Shown here in pieces: positions 11,253 through 19,874 of a DNA stretch of 64,000 nucleotides (the stretch's first letter is position 1; each line of letters opens with the position of its first letter). The position numbers were made by a program, and so were the translations under genes. Below the pieces are notes generated by a model, which saw only the letters and a program-made list of their open reading frames with translations, was not told where the DNA came from and did no database searches. This DNA is from Leptospira dzoumogneensis (GTDB lineage: Bacteria; Spirochaetota; Leptospiria; Leptospirales; Leptospiraceae): NCBI RefSeq assembly GCF_004770895.1, contig NZ_RQHS01000012.1:186001-250000 (forward strand), written 5' to 3'.

Positions 11253-12968
11253 ATGACAAGTTCTTGGACAAAAAGCCGAATCGATTTTTTGAAAGATAAA
11301 TTACTTAAAGCGAATACAACTATCGAGTCTTGGGATCCTTCTTTCTCAAATATACTGATTCCATGTTCTATTTTCCTGTTTGGTTTTTTTTATAATTTAC
11401 ATTTTGCTTTGATCGGATTTCAACCTTTAGATGGTTCAATCGTATTCGACGGCGGATGGAGGATATTGAACGGACAGATACCCTTCAAAGATTTTTCCGC
11501 TCCGGCGGGGACCACCCCTTCGCTCATCCAGGCTTTCTTTTTCTCGATTTTCGGAGTGAATTGGATCTCTTATTTAGTTCACTCTTCTTTATTTAACGGG
11601 CTGTTAGGTGTGATCTCTTATCTCTGGTTCCGGAAAGAAGGAGGTAATGTATTCTTATCGACTCTCCTCTCTTTTTTATCCGTGATCCTATTTTATCCGC
11701 CTATAGGTTTTCCGTTTATCGAAACTCATTCTTTTTTCTTTTCAATATTAGCGTTATTTCTAACAAGCTTAGCGGTACAAAACGTTAGATCCATATATAT
11801 AGCCGGGATTTTTGTTTCATTCTTTTTAGGGTTTTTAAGCAAACAAATACCCGCCGCATTGCTTATATTCGGTATCCCTATATTAATGATCCGCTTACAG
11901 AGTAACGATCTTAAAAAATTCTTACTTTATAGCATAGTAACGATCCTTGGTATATCCACATTCGTTCTTCTTATAAACTTAATTTTCGGAATAGATTGGA
12001 AAGAAGAGTTCTTCTATTTATTCCAAATCACTTTAGGCACGGGGCAAGATCGATTTTCAGGGATCCAGGCGCTTGCTCAACAGAACGGAAATGCCGGCAC
12101 AAGTATAGGCTCTTTACTTTTCATAATAAAGTTCCTTTTTGATTTTATTTTGATATTCGATCCTTCTAAATATTCGGTAAAACTGTTTAACTTTCTAATA
12201 ATTTCCGTATGTATAATTCTTTATACCGCTTGGAAGACAAGGAACGAACAAAATGATCAGATAAGTAGAAAAAAATATTTATCTCAAATAATTTTAGGAG
12301 GTTTGTTCTTTTTTTCCGCCGTTTTCTATTCGATGGTCAGCAAAAACCAGCCGCAAATCGGATTTATTCAGTTTTTCTTTTTCTTTGCATTCATTTGTTT
12401 AGCTAATACGAATACTACAAAGTATCCTTTCTATTTTATATTTCTGATTTTAGCCTTCTTAATAACCCGTGAATTCCATTCCAATGTAAATCGTACTCGT
12501 ATGGCAAATGATATGATATACGAGCATTCTGAAACAAAGATCTCTTTAGGATATCTTGATCTTAGATGGAAATTGCCGGCTATTTATGAGAAAAAAATCT
12601 CATATTCCGATTATAACTCTTTTTTAAATTTTTCCCAAAAGAACCCGGAGAATATCTTATATCTGGGTGATATGACTATCCTCTTAGGTCTATCCGGAAA
12701 ACAATCCTTCTTTCCTGCTCTTTGGTTTCACACCGACCTTACGATCCCTTCCGATAAATTTAAGGAACATCATGAAACATTTCAATCCAGGGTCATTGAG
12801 AACATTTTAAAACATAAGATTAAATATATTGTATTCGAAGGTGAAATAGAAAATTTTTCGGAAATGTGTAACTTAAAGGTTTTAGATCGTTTAGGAACAT
12901 TCATCTCCAAGAATGAAAAAGAAAGATTTAAAATCGGTAATTTGCCTGCGATCCGGATCTTAGATTAA
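11253..12968 (+). CDS. Polytopic membrane protein, probable GT-C-like glycosyltransferase
   Basis: The 571-residue protein has about ten hydrophobic helices. The first external loop, FDGGWRILNGQIPFKDFSAP followed by AGTTPSLIQAFFF, is a recognisable signature of GT39/PMT-like enzymes: a loop between helices 1 and 2 with G-x-x-P-[FY]-x-D-[FY]. The Asp of FKDF is the likely catalytic base by analogy with that family. The soluble C-terminal part (about residues 400-571) is small. GGAG lies 9 nt before ATG. The gene forms a tandem pair with the preceding large membrane protein. The sugar donor, acceptor and product are unknown. Confidence 0.65.
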   Translation: MTSSWTKSRIDFLKDKLLKANTTIESWDPSFSNILIPCSIFLFGFFYNLHFALIGFQPLDGSIVFDGGWRILNGQIPFKDFSAPAGTTPSLIQAFFFSIFGVNWISYLVHSSLFNGLLGVISYLWFRKEGGNVFLSTLLSFLSVILFYPPIGFPFIETHSFFFSILALFLTSLAVQNVRSIYIAGIFVSFFLGFLSKQIPAALLIFGIPILMIRLQSNDLKKFLLYSIVTILGISTFVLLINLIFGIDWKEEFFYLFQITLGTGQDRFSGIQALAQQNGNAGTSIGSLLFIIKFLFDFILIFDPSKYSVKLFNFLIISVCIILYTAWKTRNEQNDQISRKKYLSQIILGGLFFFSAVFYSMVSKNQPQIGFIQFFFFFAFICLANTNTTKYPFYFIFLILAFLITREFHSNVNRTRMANDMIYEHSETKISLGYLDLRWKLPAIYEKKISYSDYNSFLNFSQKNPENILYLGDMTILLGLSGKQSFFPALWFHTDLTIPSDKFKEHHETFQSRVIENILKHKIKYIVFEGEIENFSEMCNLKVLDRLGTFISKNEKERFKIGNLPAIRILD

Positions 12969-13045
12969 ATTCTTTCTATAATTTTCATCCGAATACACAC
13001 TACTTCCGTCTTGACATCCGGTAAAACCCATATAGGGTTTTGCGG

Positions 13046-14278
13046 ATGAAATTTATTGATAAATCCTATCCATTAAGATGTTTAGTCCTTTTACTAGTTT
13101 CTTTCAATTTACAGCCTCTCACAGCACAACAGGTCCATCCTAAAGCTGCAATCGGTGAAAATTTCTCCGGGATCAAAAAAAGAGCGGAACTCCCCTCGCC
13201 TACAGTTTCCGGTTCAGGTTTAAAAGCGGTAGCCATAGTCGGAGAAGTAGATGGGAATGAAGGCCCAAAGACTAGAGAATACGTAAATAATATCAAAGGA
13301 CTCGTAAAAGTCCTAAAAGACAGGGGAGTTTCCGTCTCTGAATTTTATCCTCCGAATAACCCTTGGTCCGGAATTAAAGAAGCATCACAAAATGCGAATA
13401 TACTTTTGTATGCCGGACATGGGGTAGGTACTAATTTGGATCAACCTCCTTATGACCAAAAATCCGTAGGCGGATTTTATTTGGGAAAAGAATTCGTTTC
13501 TAATGAACAAATTTCATCCGGTTTAAAACCTGCACCAGGGGCAGTCGTTCTACTTTTAGGAGCTTGTTTCACTGCCGGAAATATGGCTTACGATATGGGA
13601 GTGATCCGGGACGAAGAAACTAAGAAGAGGATCTCCATGTATTCTTCTCCTTTTTTGGAGACCGGATTCAAAGGTTATTATGCGACTTGGGCGCCTTGGA
13701 CTGCTCAGGCAATACTTGCATTATTATTTACTAATAAAAACTATGGGGATATTTATTTCAGCCAGACAAATTCTCAAGAAGTGACTAAAATTTCTCATCC
13801 TCGTACTTCCGGATCTTCTTTGTATTATCATACTAAACCTCCGGCTTCCAAGCCTGTTTATGATTACGCATTTGCAGGAGATCCTTCCAGTGTGATCAAA
13901 TCCGAAAATTCCAATACGGATACGGAAACTAAAATTTCGGAAGAAGAGAGGCTAAAACAAAATCGGATCCTTATCTCCAGTTTATACGATAAGAACGAAA
14001 ACAAATCCTTGGAATCTTTAGACAAAGGTGCGGATCCAAATGCAGATTATTTGGGTTGGAAACCGATCCATCTTGCGATCGTATTCGATCTTCCGAATGT
14101 AGTGAAAGAACTGGTTCGTAAAAAAGCTTCTATCAATGTTCAGGCAGAAGGTTATACTCCTTTATCCATGGCTCTTGCTTATGAGCGTAAAGAGATCGCC
14201 GAGTTTTTGGAAAAAGAAGGCGGAACAAGAAGCAGGGCCGCATTTAAAAAACCGAATATTCCGAATTTAAAAAAATAG
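13046..14278 (+). CDS. Exported caspase/CHAT-like protein with C-terminal ankyrin repeats
   Basis: I chose ATG 13046 (AGGG 8 nt upstream) over an in-frame TTG at 13040. The first ~27 residues are a signal peptide (LVLLLVSFNLQPLTAQ). Residues ~60-260 look like a clan CD cysteine-protease fold: a beta strand then YAGHG (His125) and, 49 residues later, LLLGACFTAG (Cys174), the His-Gly and Cys dyad seen in caspases, metacaspases and CHAT proteins. Residues ~310-390 hold two or three ankyrin repeats (LDKGADPNADYLGWKPIHLA, EGYTPLSMALAY). Peptidase activity is inferred, not shown. The gene is isolated, with no obvious inhibitor or substrate next to it. The protein would act in the periplasm or outside the cell. 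Confidence 0.7.
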   Translation: MKFIDKSYPLRCLVLLLVSFNLQPLTAQQVHPKAAIGENFSGIKKRAELPSPTVSGSGLKAVAIVGEVDGNEGPKTREYVNNIKGLVKVLKDRGVSVSEFYPPNNPWSGIKEASQNANILLYAGHGVGTNLDQPPYDQKSVGGFYLGKEFVSNEQISSGLKPAPGAVVLLLGACFTAGNMAYDMGVIRDEETKKRISMYSSPFLETGFKGYYATWAPWTAQAILALLFTNKNYGDIYFSQTNSQEVTKISHPRTSGSSLYYHTKPPASKPVYDYAFAGDPSSVIKSENSNTDTETKISEEERLKQNRILISSLYDKNENKSLESLDKGADPNADYLGWKPIHLAIVFDLPNVVKELVRKKASINVQAEGYTPLSMALAYERKEIAEFLEKEGGTRSRAAFKKPNIPNLKK

Positions 14279-14505
14279 AAGGATCTTTATTATACGAGGC
14301 ATCTTTTGTCTTCCCGCGACAGGGATACGCAGGGCTGTCTGTGTTCATTCAATCTGATGGTGTCTATTATAAATTTGGCTTCTTTTTAGGTAGAACCATT
14401 CTAATGAGACCATAATCGCCAATATTTCCCAATTTCCCCCTCACATTTTTTGCAACCTACCCCTCCAAAATGACTCGTATCATTTAGAAAAAAAGGGAGC
14501 CCTCC

Positions 14506-15312
14506 ATGGCAATCATTCTAAGTTTTTTTGCGGCACACTGGATTTTAGCCGCTTTCGTTCAATCGTTCTATTTACATCGTTATTCTGCCCACCAGATGTT
14601 CAAATTGAACCGTTTCTGGGAAAAGTTCTTCTATTTCTTTACTTTCTTCGTGCAAGGTTCTTCTTTCCTGAACCCGAGAGCATATGCAATTCTTCACAGA
14701 AGACACCACGCCTACAGTGACACAGCAAAAGATCCTCATTCTCCTGTAGCTTCTAAAGGATTTTTAGATATGATGTGGACCACTGCAGTCGTTTACGAAA
14801 ATATTTTAGATCGTAAAGAAGAAGTGGAGAAGGAGTTCAAAGGTAATTATCCTGAGATCCCTTGGTTCGATCGTTTTGCCGATTCTTGGTTTGTTCGTTT
14901 ATTCTTCGGAACCGGCTACACTCTATTTTATATGGCGTTCGTTCCTGCAGACGCAGTTTGGTTATATGCTTTATTACCGATCCATTATCTAATGGGCCCG
15001 ACTCACGGAGCAGTTGTGAACTGGTGTGGACATATGTACGGTTACCGCAACCATGCAAAAAATCCGGACAATTCCAAAAACACTCTTCCGGTTGATTTCT
15101 TGATCATGGGAGAATTGTACCAAAACAATCACCACGCTCACCCGAACTCTCCAAACTTCGCATTCCGTTGGTTCGAGTTGGATCTTACTTACCAAGTGAT
15201 GAAGGTACTACATTTTATGGGGATCATCACCATCCAGAGAGCTGTGTGGACCGAAAAAGGAAGAAAAGAACTTTCCGGTACGGCACCTTCTCCTTTGGCT
15301 GATGTAGCTTAA
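14506..15312 (+). CDS. Membrane fatty-acid (acyl-CoA) desaturase
   Basis: The 268-residue membrane protein contains all three histidine boxes of the di-iron desaturase family: HRYSAH (24-29), HRRHH (64-68) and QNNHHAH near residue 206, plus an extra His in [12 protein letters not shown]. These residues hold the two irons that activate oxygen to put a cis double bond into a fatty acyl chain. The length is short compared with eukaryotic delta-9 enzymes but normal for bacterial ones. GGGAGCCCTCC precedes ATG. A strong rho-independent terminator follows, so the gene is a single transcription unit or the last of one. Regiospecificity is not predictable here. Confidence 0.9.
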   Translation: MAIILSFFAAHWILAAFVQSFYLHRYSAHQMFKLNRFWEKFFYFFTFFVQGSSFLNPRAYAILHRRHHAYSDTAKDPHSPVASKGFLDMMWTTAVVYENILDRKEEVEKEFKGNYPEIPWFDRFADSWFVRLFFGTGYTLFYMAFVPADAVWLYALLPIHYLMGPTHGAVVNWCGHMYGYRNHAKNPDNSKNTLPVDFLIMGELYQNNHHAHPNSPNFAFRWFELDLTYQVMKVLHFMGIITIQRAVWTEKGRKELSGTAPSPLADVA

Positions 15313-15338
15313 GATTTTATAATATAGTGAGTTTTTGT

Positions 15339-15367
15339 AAGCCGCTTGGGAACAGGCGGCTTTTTTT
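15339..15367 (+). terminator. Rho-independent terminator of the desaturase gene
   Basis: The stem AAGCCGC / GCGGCTT (7 bp) with a 10-nt loop is followed by a run of seven T. It lies 26 nt past the desaturase stop and overlaps the 3' end of the convergent gene by two bases. Confidence 0.85.
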
Positions 15368-15845
15368 ATTCTTCTCGGATCCTGTCCAAGTCCCCTCTCA
15401 TCTCTTTGTCGTATTCTTCCATTAAGAGAGGATAAAATTCCGAGCTTAATTCTATTTTTCCGTTCAATACCAATTGGAATAATTCGCGTACCAATTCTTC
15501 TTTTTCGAATCCTGTGCAGATCCATTCCAGAAGTTCCAATGCTAGATCCAGCCGACCTTCTGCTTGGATTGTTTTGCGGAAAATTTCTAGCACTTCTTTT
15601 TCTTTTCCAGCTTCTAGGAAACTTCTGAGTTCGACAGGCATACTTTGTAATAGAAGCTGCTTTTTTGCGTTCGGGGTAAAAAGGAATTCCGGCCGGCCTG
15701 GCGGCAGATGTGAGTGAATTGCCTTATTTATTTCTTCTTTAGAATGCCCTAAGGAAACTAGGGTCCTACCCAGAACCTCTCCCAATACGAAGTCTTCTAA
15801 CGGGTGAAACGGAAATCCCTGTTTTTTAGGTTCCTGATCTTCCAT
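15366..15845 (-). CDS. Hypothetical protein, alpha-helical
   Basis: I set the start at ATG 15845 (MEDQEPKKQGFPFHP); the in-frame extension to 15929 reads through what looks like intergenic sequence. The 159-residue product is soluble and mostly helical (VLGEVLGRTLVSLGHSKEEI, LLEWICTGFEKEELVREL). I do not recognise the family. The ribosome-binding site TTAGGAA sits inside a perfect inverted repeat GTTAGG-N3-CCTAAC (15849-15863) directly before the start, which may limit translation. The gene converges on the desaturase and shares its terminator region. Confidence 0.7.
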   Translation of the reverse strand: MEDQEPKKQGFPFHPLEDFVLGEVLGRTLVSLGHSKEEINKAIHSHLPPGRPEFLFTPNAKKQLLLQSMPVELRSFLEAGKEKEVLEIFRKTIQAEGRLDLALELLEWICTGFEKEELVRELFQLVLNGKIELSSEFYPLLMEEYDKEMRGDLDRIREE

Positions 15846-15923
15846 CTTGTTAGGGTTCCTAACACTTGGTCTGCGGTCAAGTTTAAGGAAGAGGCACAGA
15901 GTTAATAAAGCCGCTGCGTTTAT

Positions 15924-16022
15924 TCTCACGCAGAGCCGCGGAGCCGCAAAGTTTTAGGACCACTGATCCAAAATCTCCTCTGCGTGCCACTTCCCTGCGT
16001 CTCTACTAATCTCTGCGCCTTC
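15924..16022. repeat. CGCAGAG-type intergenic repeat element
   Basis: The spacer between 15846 and 16202 (357 bp) has no gene but contains several copies of the CGCAGAG / CTCTGCG word: CACGCAGAG at 15927-15935 and its exact inverse CTCTGCGTG at 15978-15986, with CTGCGTCTCT and ATCTCTGCGCC further on. Strings of ACGCAGAG(G/C)CGC words are widespread intergenic repeats in several bacterial phyla and their function is not established. The inverted copies could pair in RNA. The rest of the spacer up to 16202 shows nothing else recognisable apart from the promoter side of the next gene. Confidence 0.6.
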
Positions 16023-16202
16023 ATTACCGACTAACCGCTTATTAGGCGGAATATTTTTGTAACCTGAATTTCACGAAACCTTAGTACGAATGGGATCTTC
16101 CCAGTGTAAGTTTTGGGTCTCTTTTTTTAAAGAAGAGAAAAAGGCTAAAAATACAAAGCGCGCCTTCCCGATCTTAGGGAGATTCCATTTCCGGAACAAT
16201 TT

Positions 16203-18584
16203 ATGAGTTTTAGACAAAAAATTTTTCTCATTCTGGGAGCAAGTCAGCTTCTATTAGTACTCATTCTTGCGATCACATTCATCCAAATGATCGACCAAGT
16301 TAAAAATGAACCTCAGGACAAGAGAGCATTAGACCGCTCCCTGGAGTTCAGAAAGGAACTCAAACATAAGGAAGAAGTGATCCGACTTCTTCTCAAAGAA
16401 ATAGAAAGGAACCAAAAGACTCTTTCTATTTTAGAGAATGGTTTGGGGAACAGAGGTATCCTCCAAGGAAACTTGGAATATATCAAAGGGATCATGACAC
16501 AGTATGGTCTTTCTATCTTCGAGATCCATGATAGAACAGGACATGTTTATTTCAGATTCCATAGGCCGGCCGATTACGGTGACGATAAATCAGGGCAGAA
16601 GATCGTGCAGGAAGCTCTGCAGGGAAGGATCGCTTCTACCCTAGAGATCGGTCATAGCGGTCTAGGTCTTAGGGTCACTGCCCCTCTTAAGAACGGCGGG
16701 ATCATGATGGTGGGCCAGGTTGTGGATGATAAGTTTATCCAAACCATCACCGGTTCCGAGGACGTTCACCTTGCTATCTATGAAAAAGAAAAACTGATCT
16801 CATTTTCGGACACTACAATCTCTAAATATTTAGGAGATAGAAAACCTAAGGACCTAGTAGGAATTTCCAGATTCACCTTAGAAGGCAGACATTATTATCT
16901 CACTCAGGTCCCTTACGAAAACCAAGGATTAAGTAATCTTAAATTAGATTTCGTTCTTTTGATAGATGAGACTGAACTTTACGAATCCACCCGGAATCTT
17001 TGGTTGTATTGCGGACTCATCGCTTTTGTGGTTTTCGGCGGGATCCTATTCGCATCTTATCGATTCTCCAGAGATATTATAGACGCCGTTAAGGCTCTTA
17101 ACTTCGCGATGCAAAACCCTAACGAGGACGAATCCAAAATTGTGGATCTAAATCGTTCCGACGAATTGGGTGAAATGGCGGAAGTATTCATTGAAATGAA
17201 AAAGGATCTTTTGGACCACCAAATGTTCTTGGAAAAGAAGGTGGAAGAGAAAACCAAAGAATTACAGGAAACCCTGGATGATCTTCGTGCCTTAAAAGAA
17301 AAACAAGATGGGGATTATTATCTGACTTCCCTACTACTTCGTCCACTTGCTACTACTAAGTATGAAAGTCCTAATACTAAGATCAGCGGTATCTTAAGAC
17401 AAAAGAAAACCTTCGTATTTAGAAAGAGAGAAGCAGATATAGGTGGAGACCTGGTTTCTATCAGCGAGATCACTCTATACGGTAAAAAATATCTGGCCAT
17501 CATGAACTCCGACGCAATGGGTAAATCCATCCAAGGAGCAGGTGGCGCACTTGTAATGGGAACCGTATTCAAGGCGATCGTAACAAGGACCCAACTTTCC
17601 AGAAGTAACCAAAAGAAAACTCCTGAAAAATGGCTCAAAGACTGTTACACCGAATTACAGAATGTATTCGTTACATTCGACGGTACGATGCTTGTTTCCG
17701 CGTTACTCTGTCTTCTGGACGAAGAAACAGGAGCATTATATTCTATTAATGCAGAACATCCTAATATGGTGCTATATAGGGATGCGAAAGCGGGTTTCTT
17801 GGATTCAGACTTCCCTATCCGCAAATTAGGCTTTTCCGAAAACACTACGGAACCTTTAGTAAGAGTGGATAAGCTCGAAGCGGGAGACAGGATCTTCTTA
17901 GGATCCGACGGAAGAGACGATATTCTTCTTTACGATCCGAATTCTCCGGAACCTGTGATGAACGAGGATGAGTTCTTATTCTTAAGATTTGTAGAACTTT
18001 CAGGCGGGAATCTAGAAGATCTAGAAAGATTGATCACTGCTGCAGGAGAAGTTTCCGACGATCTAAGTCTTTTGAGCATAGGTTATAAAGAAGCTGAAGT
18101 TTCCTCAACCCGTACAAAAGCTACCTCGGAAGAATATAACAGACTTTTGCAGATCGGTATCAAAGAATACAAGAAAGGGAATACCGAAAAGACCAAGGAA
18201 GTTTTTGCACAAGCATTAGAGATAGACGATTCCGATCCTGCTCTTTATAAACAAATGGCAAGGATCTGCATCAACGCAAAAGAATTCGAAGAAGGTGCAA
18301 AATATACGGAGGCTTATCTTTCTAGGATCCCATTCGACAACGAGTATATCTTCTATCTTTCCTATTGCCTTAGAAAGACCAAGGATTACTGGAAGTCTTT
18401 GGAATTCTCAGAAAAACTCAGATCCAGAGAACCCGAAAATATTAGAAACCTAAAACATTTGGTGGCTCTATACAGACTTACCGGAAATCGAATGAAGTTC
18501 AGGGCTACCATGTCCGTTCTGAAATTGATCCTGGCGGGCTCGGATCCTAAGGCAAATAATTCTTCGGAACCTGCATTGGTTTGA
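16203..18584 (+). CDS. Membrane-bound SpoIIE/RsbU-type Ser/Thr phosphatase with HAMP and TPR domains
   Basis: The 793-residue protein has helix 1 (8-30), an extracytoplasmic sensor (~30-260, MCP-like GHVYFRFHRPADYG), helix 2 (LYCGLIAFVVFGGILF), a HAMP linker, a coiled coil (MFLEKKVEEKTKELQE), a PP2C-like phosphatase (~380-630) and C-terminal TPRs (~640-770). Metal-binding residues are visible: ADIGGDLVSI, MNSDAMGKS, LGSDGRDD and SDDLSLLS, so it should be active. Such enzymes dephosphorylate STAS anti-anti-sigma proteins; a STAS gene lies two genes downstream. The sensed ligand is unknown. Confidence 0.9.
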   Translation: MSFRQKIFLILGASQLLLVLILAITFIQMIDQVKNEPQDKRALDRSLEFRKELKHKEEVIRLLLKEIERNQKTLSILENGLGNRGILQGNLEYIKGIMTQYGLSIFEIHDRTGHVYFRFHRPADYGDDKSGQKIVQEALQGRIASTLEIGHSGLGLRVTAPLKNGGIMMVGQVVDDKFIQTITGSEDVHLAIYEKEKLISFSDTTISKYLGDRKPKDLVGISRFTLEGRHYYLTQVPYENQGLSNLKLDFVLLIDETELYESTRNLWLYCGLIAFVVFGGILFASYRFSRDIIDAVKALNFAMQNPNEDESKIVDLNRSDELGEMAEVFIEMKKDLLDHQMFLEKKVEEKTKELQETLDDLRALKEKQDGDYYLTSLLLRPLATTKYESPNTKISGILRQKKTFVFRKREADIGGDLVSISEITLYGKKYLAIMNSDAMGKSIQGAGGALVMGTVFKAIVTRTQLSRSNQKKTPEKWLKDCYTELQNVFVTFDGTMLVSALLCLLDEETGALYSINAEHPNMVLYRDAKAGFLDSDFPIRKLGFSENTTEPLVRVDKLEAGDRIFLGSDGRDDILLYDPNSPEPVMNEDEFLFLRFVELSGGNLEDLERLITAAGEVSDDLSLLSIGYKEAEVSSTRTKATSEEYNRLLQIGIKEYKKGNTEKTKEVFAQALEIDDSDPALYKQMARICINAKEFEEGAKYTEAYLSRIPFDNEYIFYLSYCLRKTKDYWKSLEFSEKLRSREPENIRNLKHLVALYRLTGNRMKFRATMSVLKLILAGSDPKANNSSEPALV

Positions 18585-18631
18585 TTTTTTTCGTTTTCTA
18601 GGAGACCTAGATCCGTCCAAATTGGTAATCC

Positions 18632-19534
18632 ATGTCGGCGGAAATGCGAAAAAAGATCCAATCTGTTCTTGTAGTTATCAAAAGAACAAAGTACGAATTA
18701 GATCTGGAGAGTTACGGCTCTCTGGATGAATTTAAAAGAGTAGCAGAGATCCAAAACGATTCCTTCTCTCGGATCTACAATTCCCATCTCAGGCAGATCC
18801 AAAGCAGAGAAGAATTAAAACGTACTTTCCCGAACGGAAAGTTTATCTTTAGAGAAGAATTAGAAAATATAGATATTGCGGGTTACGATCTGGTGATTGC
18901 GTTAGGCGGGGATAACCATTTCACTTACGTAGCACATCATGCCTTGGACAATTTAGTTCTGGGATGTAATTCGGATCCTGAAACTTCAGTAGGTGCACTT
19001 CTATCCTTTCATACCTCCGACATCTCGAAGGCAGTTTCCAATAATTGGGAAAATATACTCATAGAAGAATGGCCTAGGATCAATGTTAGGATAGAATATC
19101 CGAACGGCCAAGCCATCGAGACATTCCAAGGGATCAGCGAAATTTCTATCCGAAATAATAGTCCCGATCTAACCAGCAGATTCCTGATCTCTCATGATCA
19201 AGTCTCGGAAGAACAGAAATGTTCGGGCCTTCTGGTGTATACCGGAGCGGGTTCTACCGGTTGGGTTATGTCTTGCGAAAATAAAGACGTAAGCTTTGAC
19301 AAGCAGGAGCCCTATTTCAAAGTGTACTGTAGAGAGTTACGTAAGAAGGAAAGTTTCCAGTACAAGCTGGATCACTTTACGGTTCGCAACTCTTTCCGTC
19401 TAATATCAGAAATGCGCGGAGGGATCTCGATCGATTCCTTGGCGGAACGTATTTACGATTTCCCTCCCGGGGCCAAAGCGGACTTTTCCGTTTCTCCGGA
19501 AAGATTGCGGGTGGTGGTGCAAAAACATGGATAG
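18632..19534 (+). CDS. NAD kinase-like (ATP-NAD kinase fold) protein with altered GGD motif
   Basis: The 300-residue protein has features of the NAD kinase fold: [15 protein letters not shown] at residues 88-102 where classic enzymes have GGDGTx[15 protein letters not shown], and YTGAGSTGW, the glycine-rich loop that binds NAD. Replacement of Gly-Thr by Asn-His in the GGDGT motif resembles the divergent NADK2-like group and makes catalytic activity uncertain. It could be a genuine NAD(P) kinase, a lipid/sugar kinase of the same fold, or a sensor. It lies between a SpoIIE-type phosphatase and a STAS gene and overlaps the latter by 8 nt. Confidence 0.7.
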   Translation: MSAEMRKKIQSVLVVIKRTKYELDLESYGSLDEFKRVAEIQNDSFSRIYNSHLRQIQSREELKRTFPNGKFIFREELENIDIAGYDLVIALGGDNHFTYVAHHALDNLVLGCNSDPETSVGALLSFHTSDISKAVSNNWENILIEEWPRINVRIEYPNGQAIETFQGISEISIRNNSPDLTSRFLISHDQVSEEQKCSGLLVYTGAGSTGWVMSCENKDVSFDKQEPYFKVYCRELRKKESFQYKLDHFTVRNSFRLISEMRGGISIDSLAERIYDFPPGAKADFSVSPERLRVVVQKHG

Positions 19535-19874
19535 TTTAAAAATTCTAGAACAGGATGCCGGCAAAGAGATCAGAGTATATTTGGTTTCCGGCCGACTAGA
19601 CGAATCCACCTTCCCTCTATTTAAGGAAAAAGTATTGGATGTATCTCATGCAAACAATACTGTATTAAACTTATCCGATCTTAAATATGTTTCTAGTTCA
19701 GGTATTCGTGCAATCTTCGAATTAAAGAACAGACTTACCAGCGAAGGTAAAAAATTACTTCTCACAGAAGCAGGAGAGAAGGTCATACAGATCTTCAATC
19801 TATTAGGTCTTTGGAAACCTTTCGCTCACTTCGAAAAAGAAGAAGACGCAATCGCTGCCTGTCTTAAAAACTAA
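19527..19874 (+). CDS. STAS-domain anti-sigma factor antagonist
   Basis: The 115-residue protein is a single STAS domain (SpoIIAA/RsbV type). The motif [20 protein letters not shown] carries the conserved Ser-Ser-Gly, where one Ser is phosphorylated by a partner anti-sigma kinase and dephosphorylated by a SpoIIE-type phosphatase such as the one encoded 1 kb upstream. Its ATG lies inside the end of the NAD-kinase-like gene (8-nt overlap), so the two are co-translated. No anti-sigma kinase gene is in the window. It converges on the PhoX gene with a 4-nt overlap. Confidence 0.88.
   Translation: MDSLKILEQDAGKEIRVYLVSGRLDESTFPLFKEKVLDVSHANNTVLNLSDLKYVSSSGIRAIFELKNRLTSEGKKLLLTEAGEKVIQIFNLLGLWKPFAHFEKEEDAIAACLKN

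Noticed and set aside
14279..14505. Spacer with GACAG...CTGTC inverted words before the desaturase
   Set aside because: The arms are 5 bp and not perfect beyond that; no T-run follows, so I could not support a terminator or operator.
15846..15929. N-terminal extension of the hypothetical gene at 15366-15845
   Set aside because: It covers an inverted repeat and spacer sequence and has no SD; ATG 15845 is a better start.
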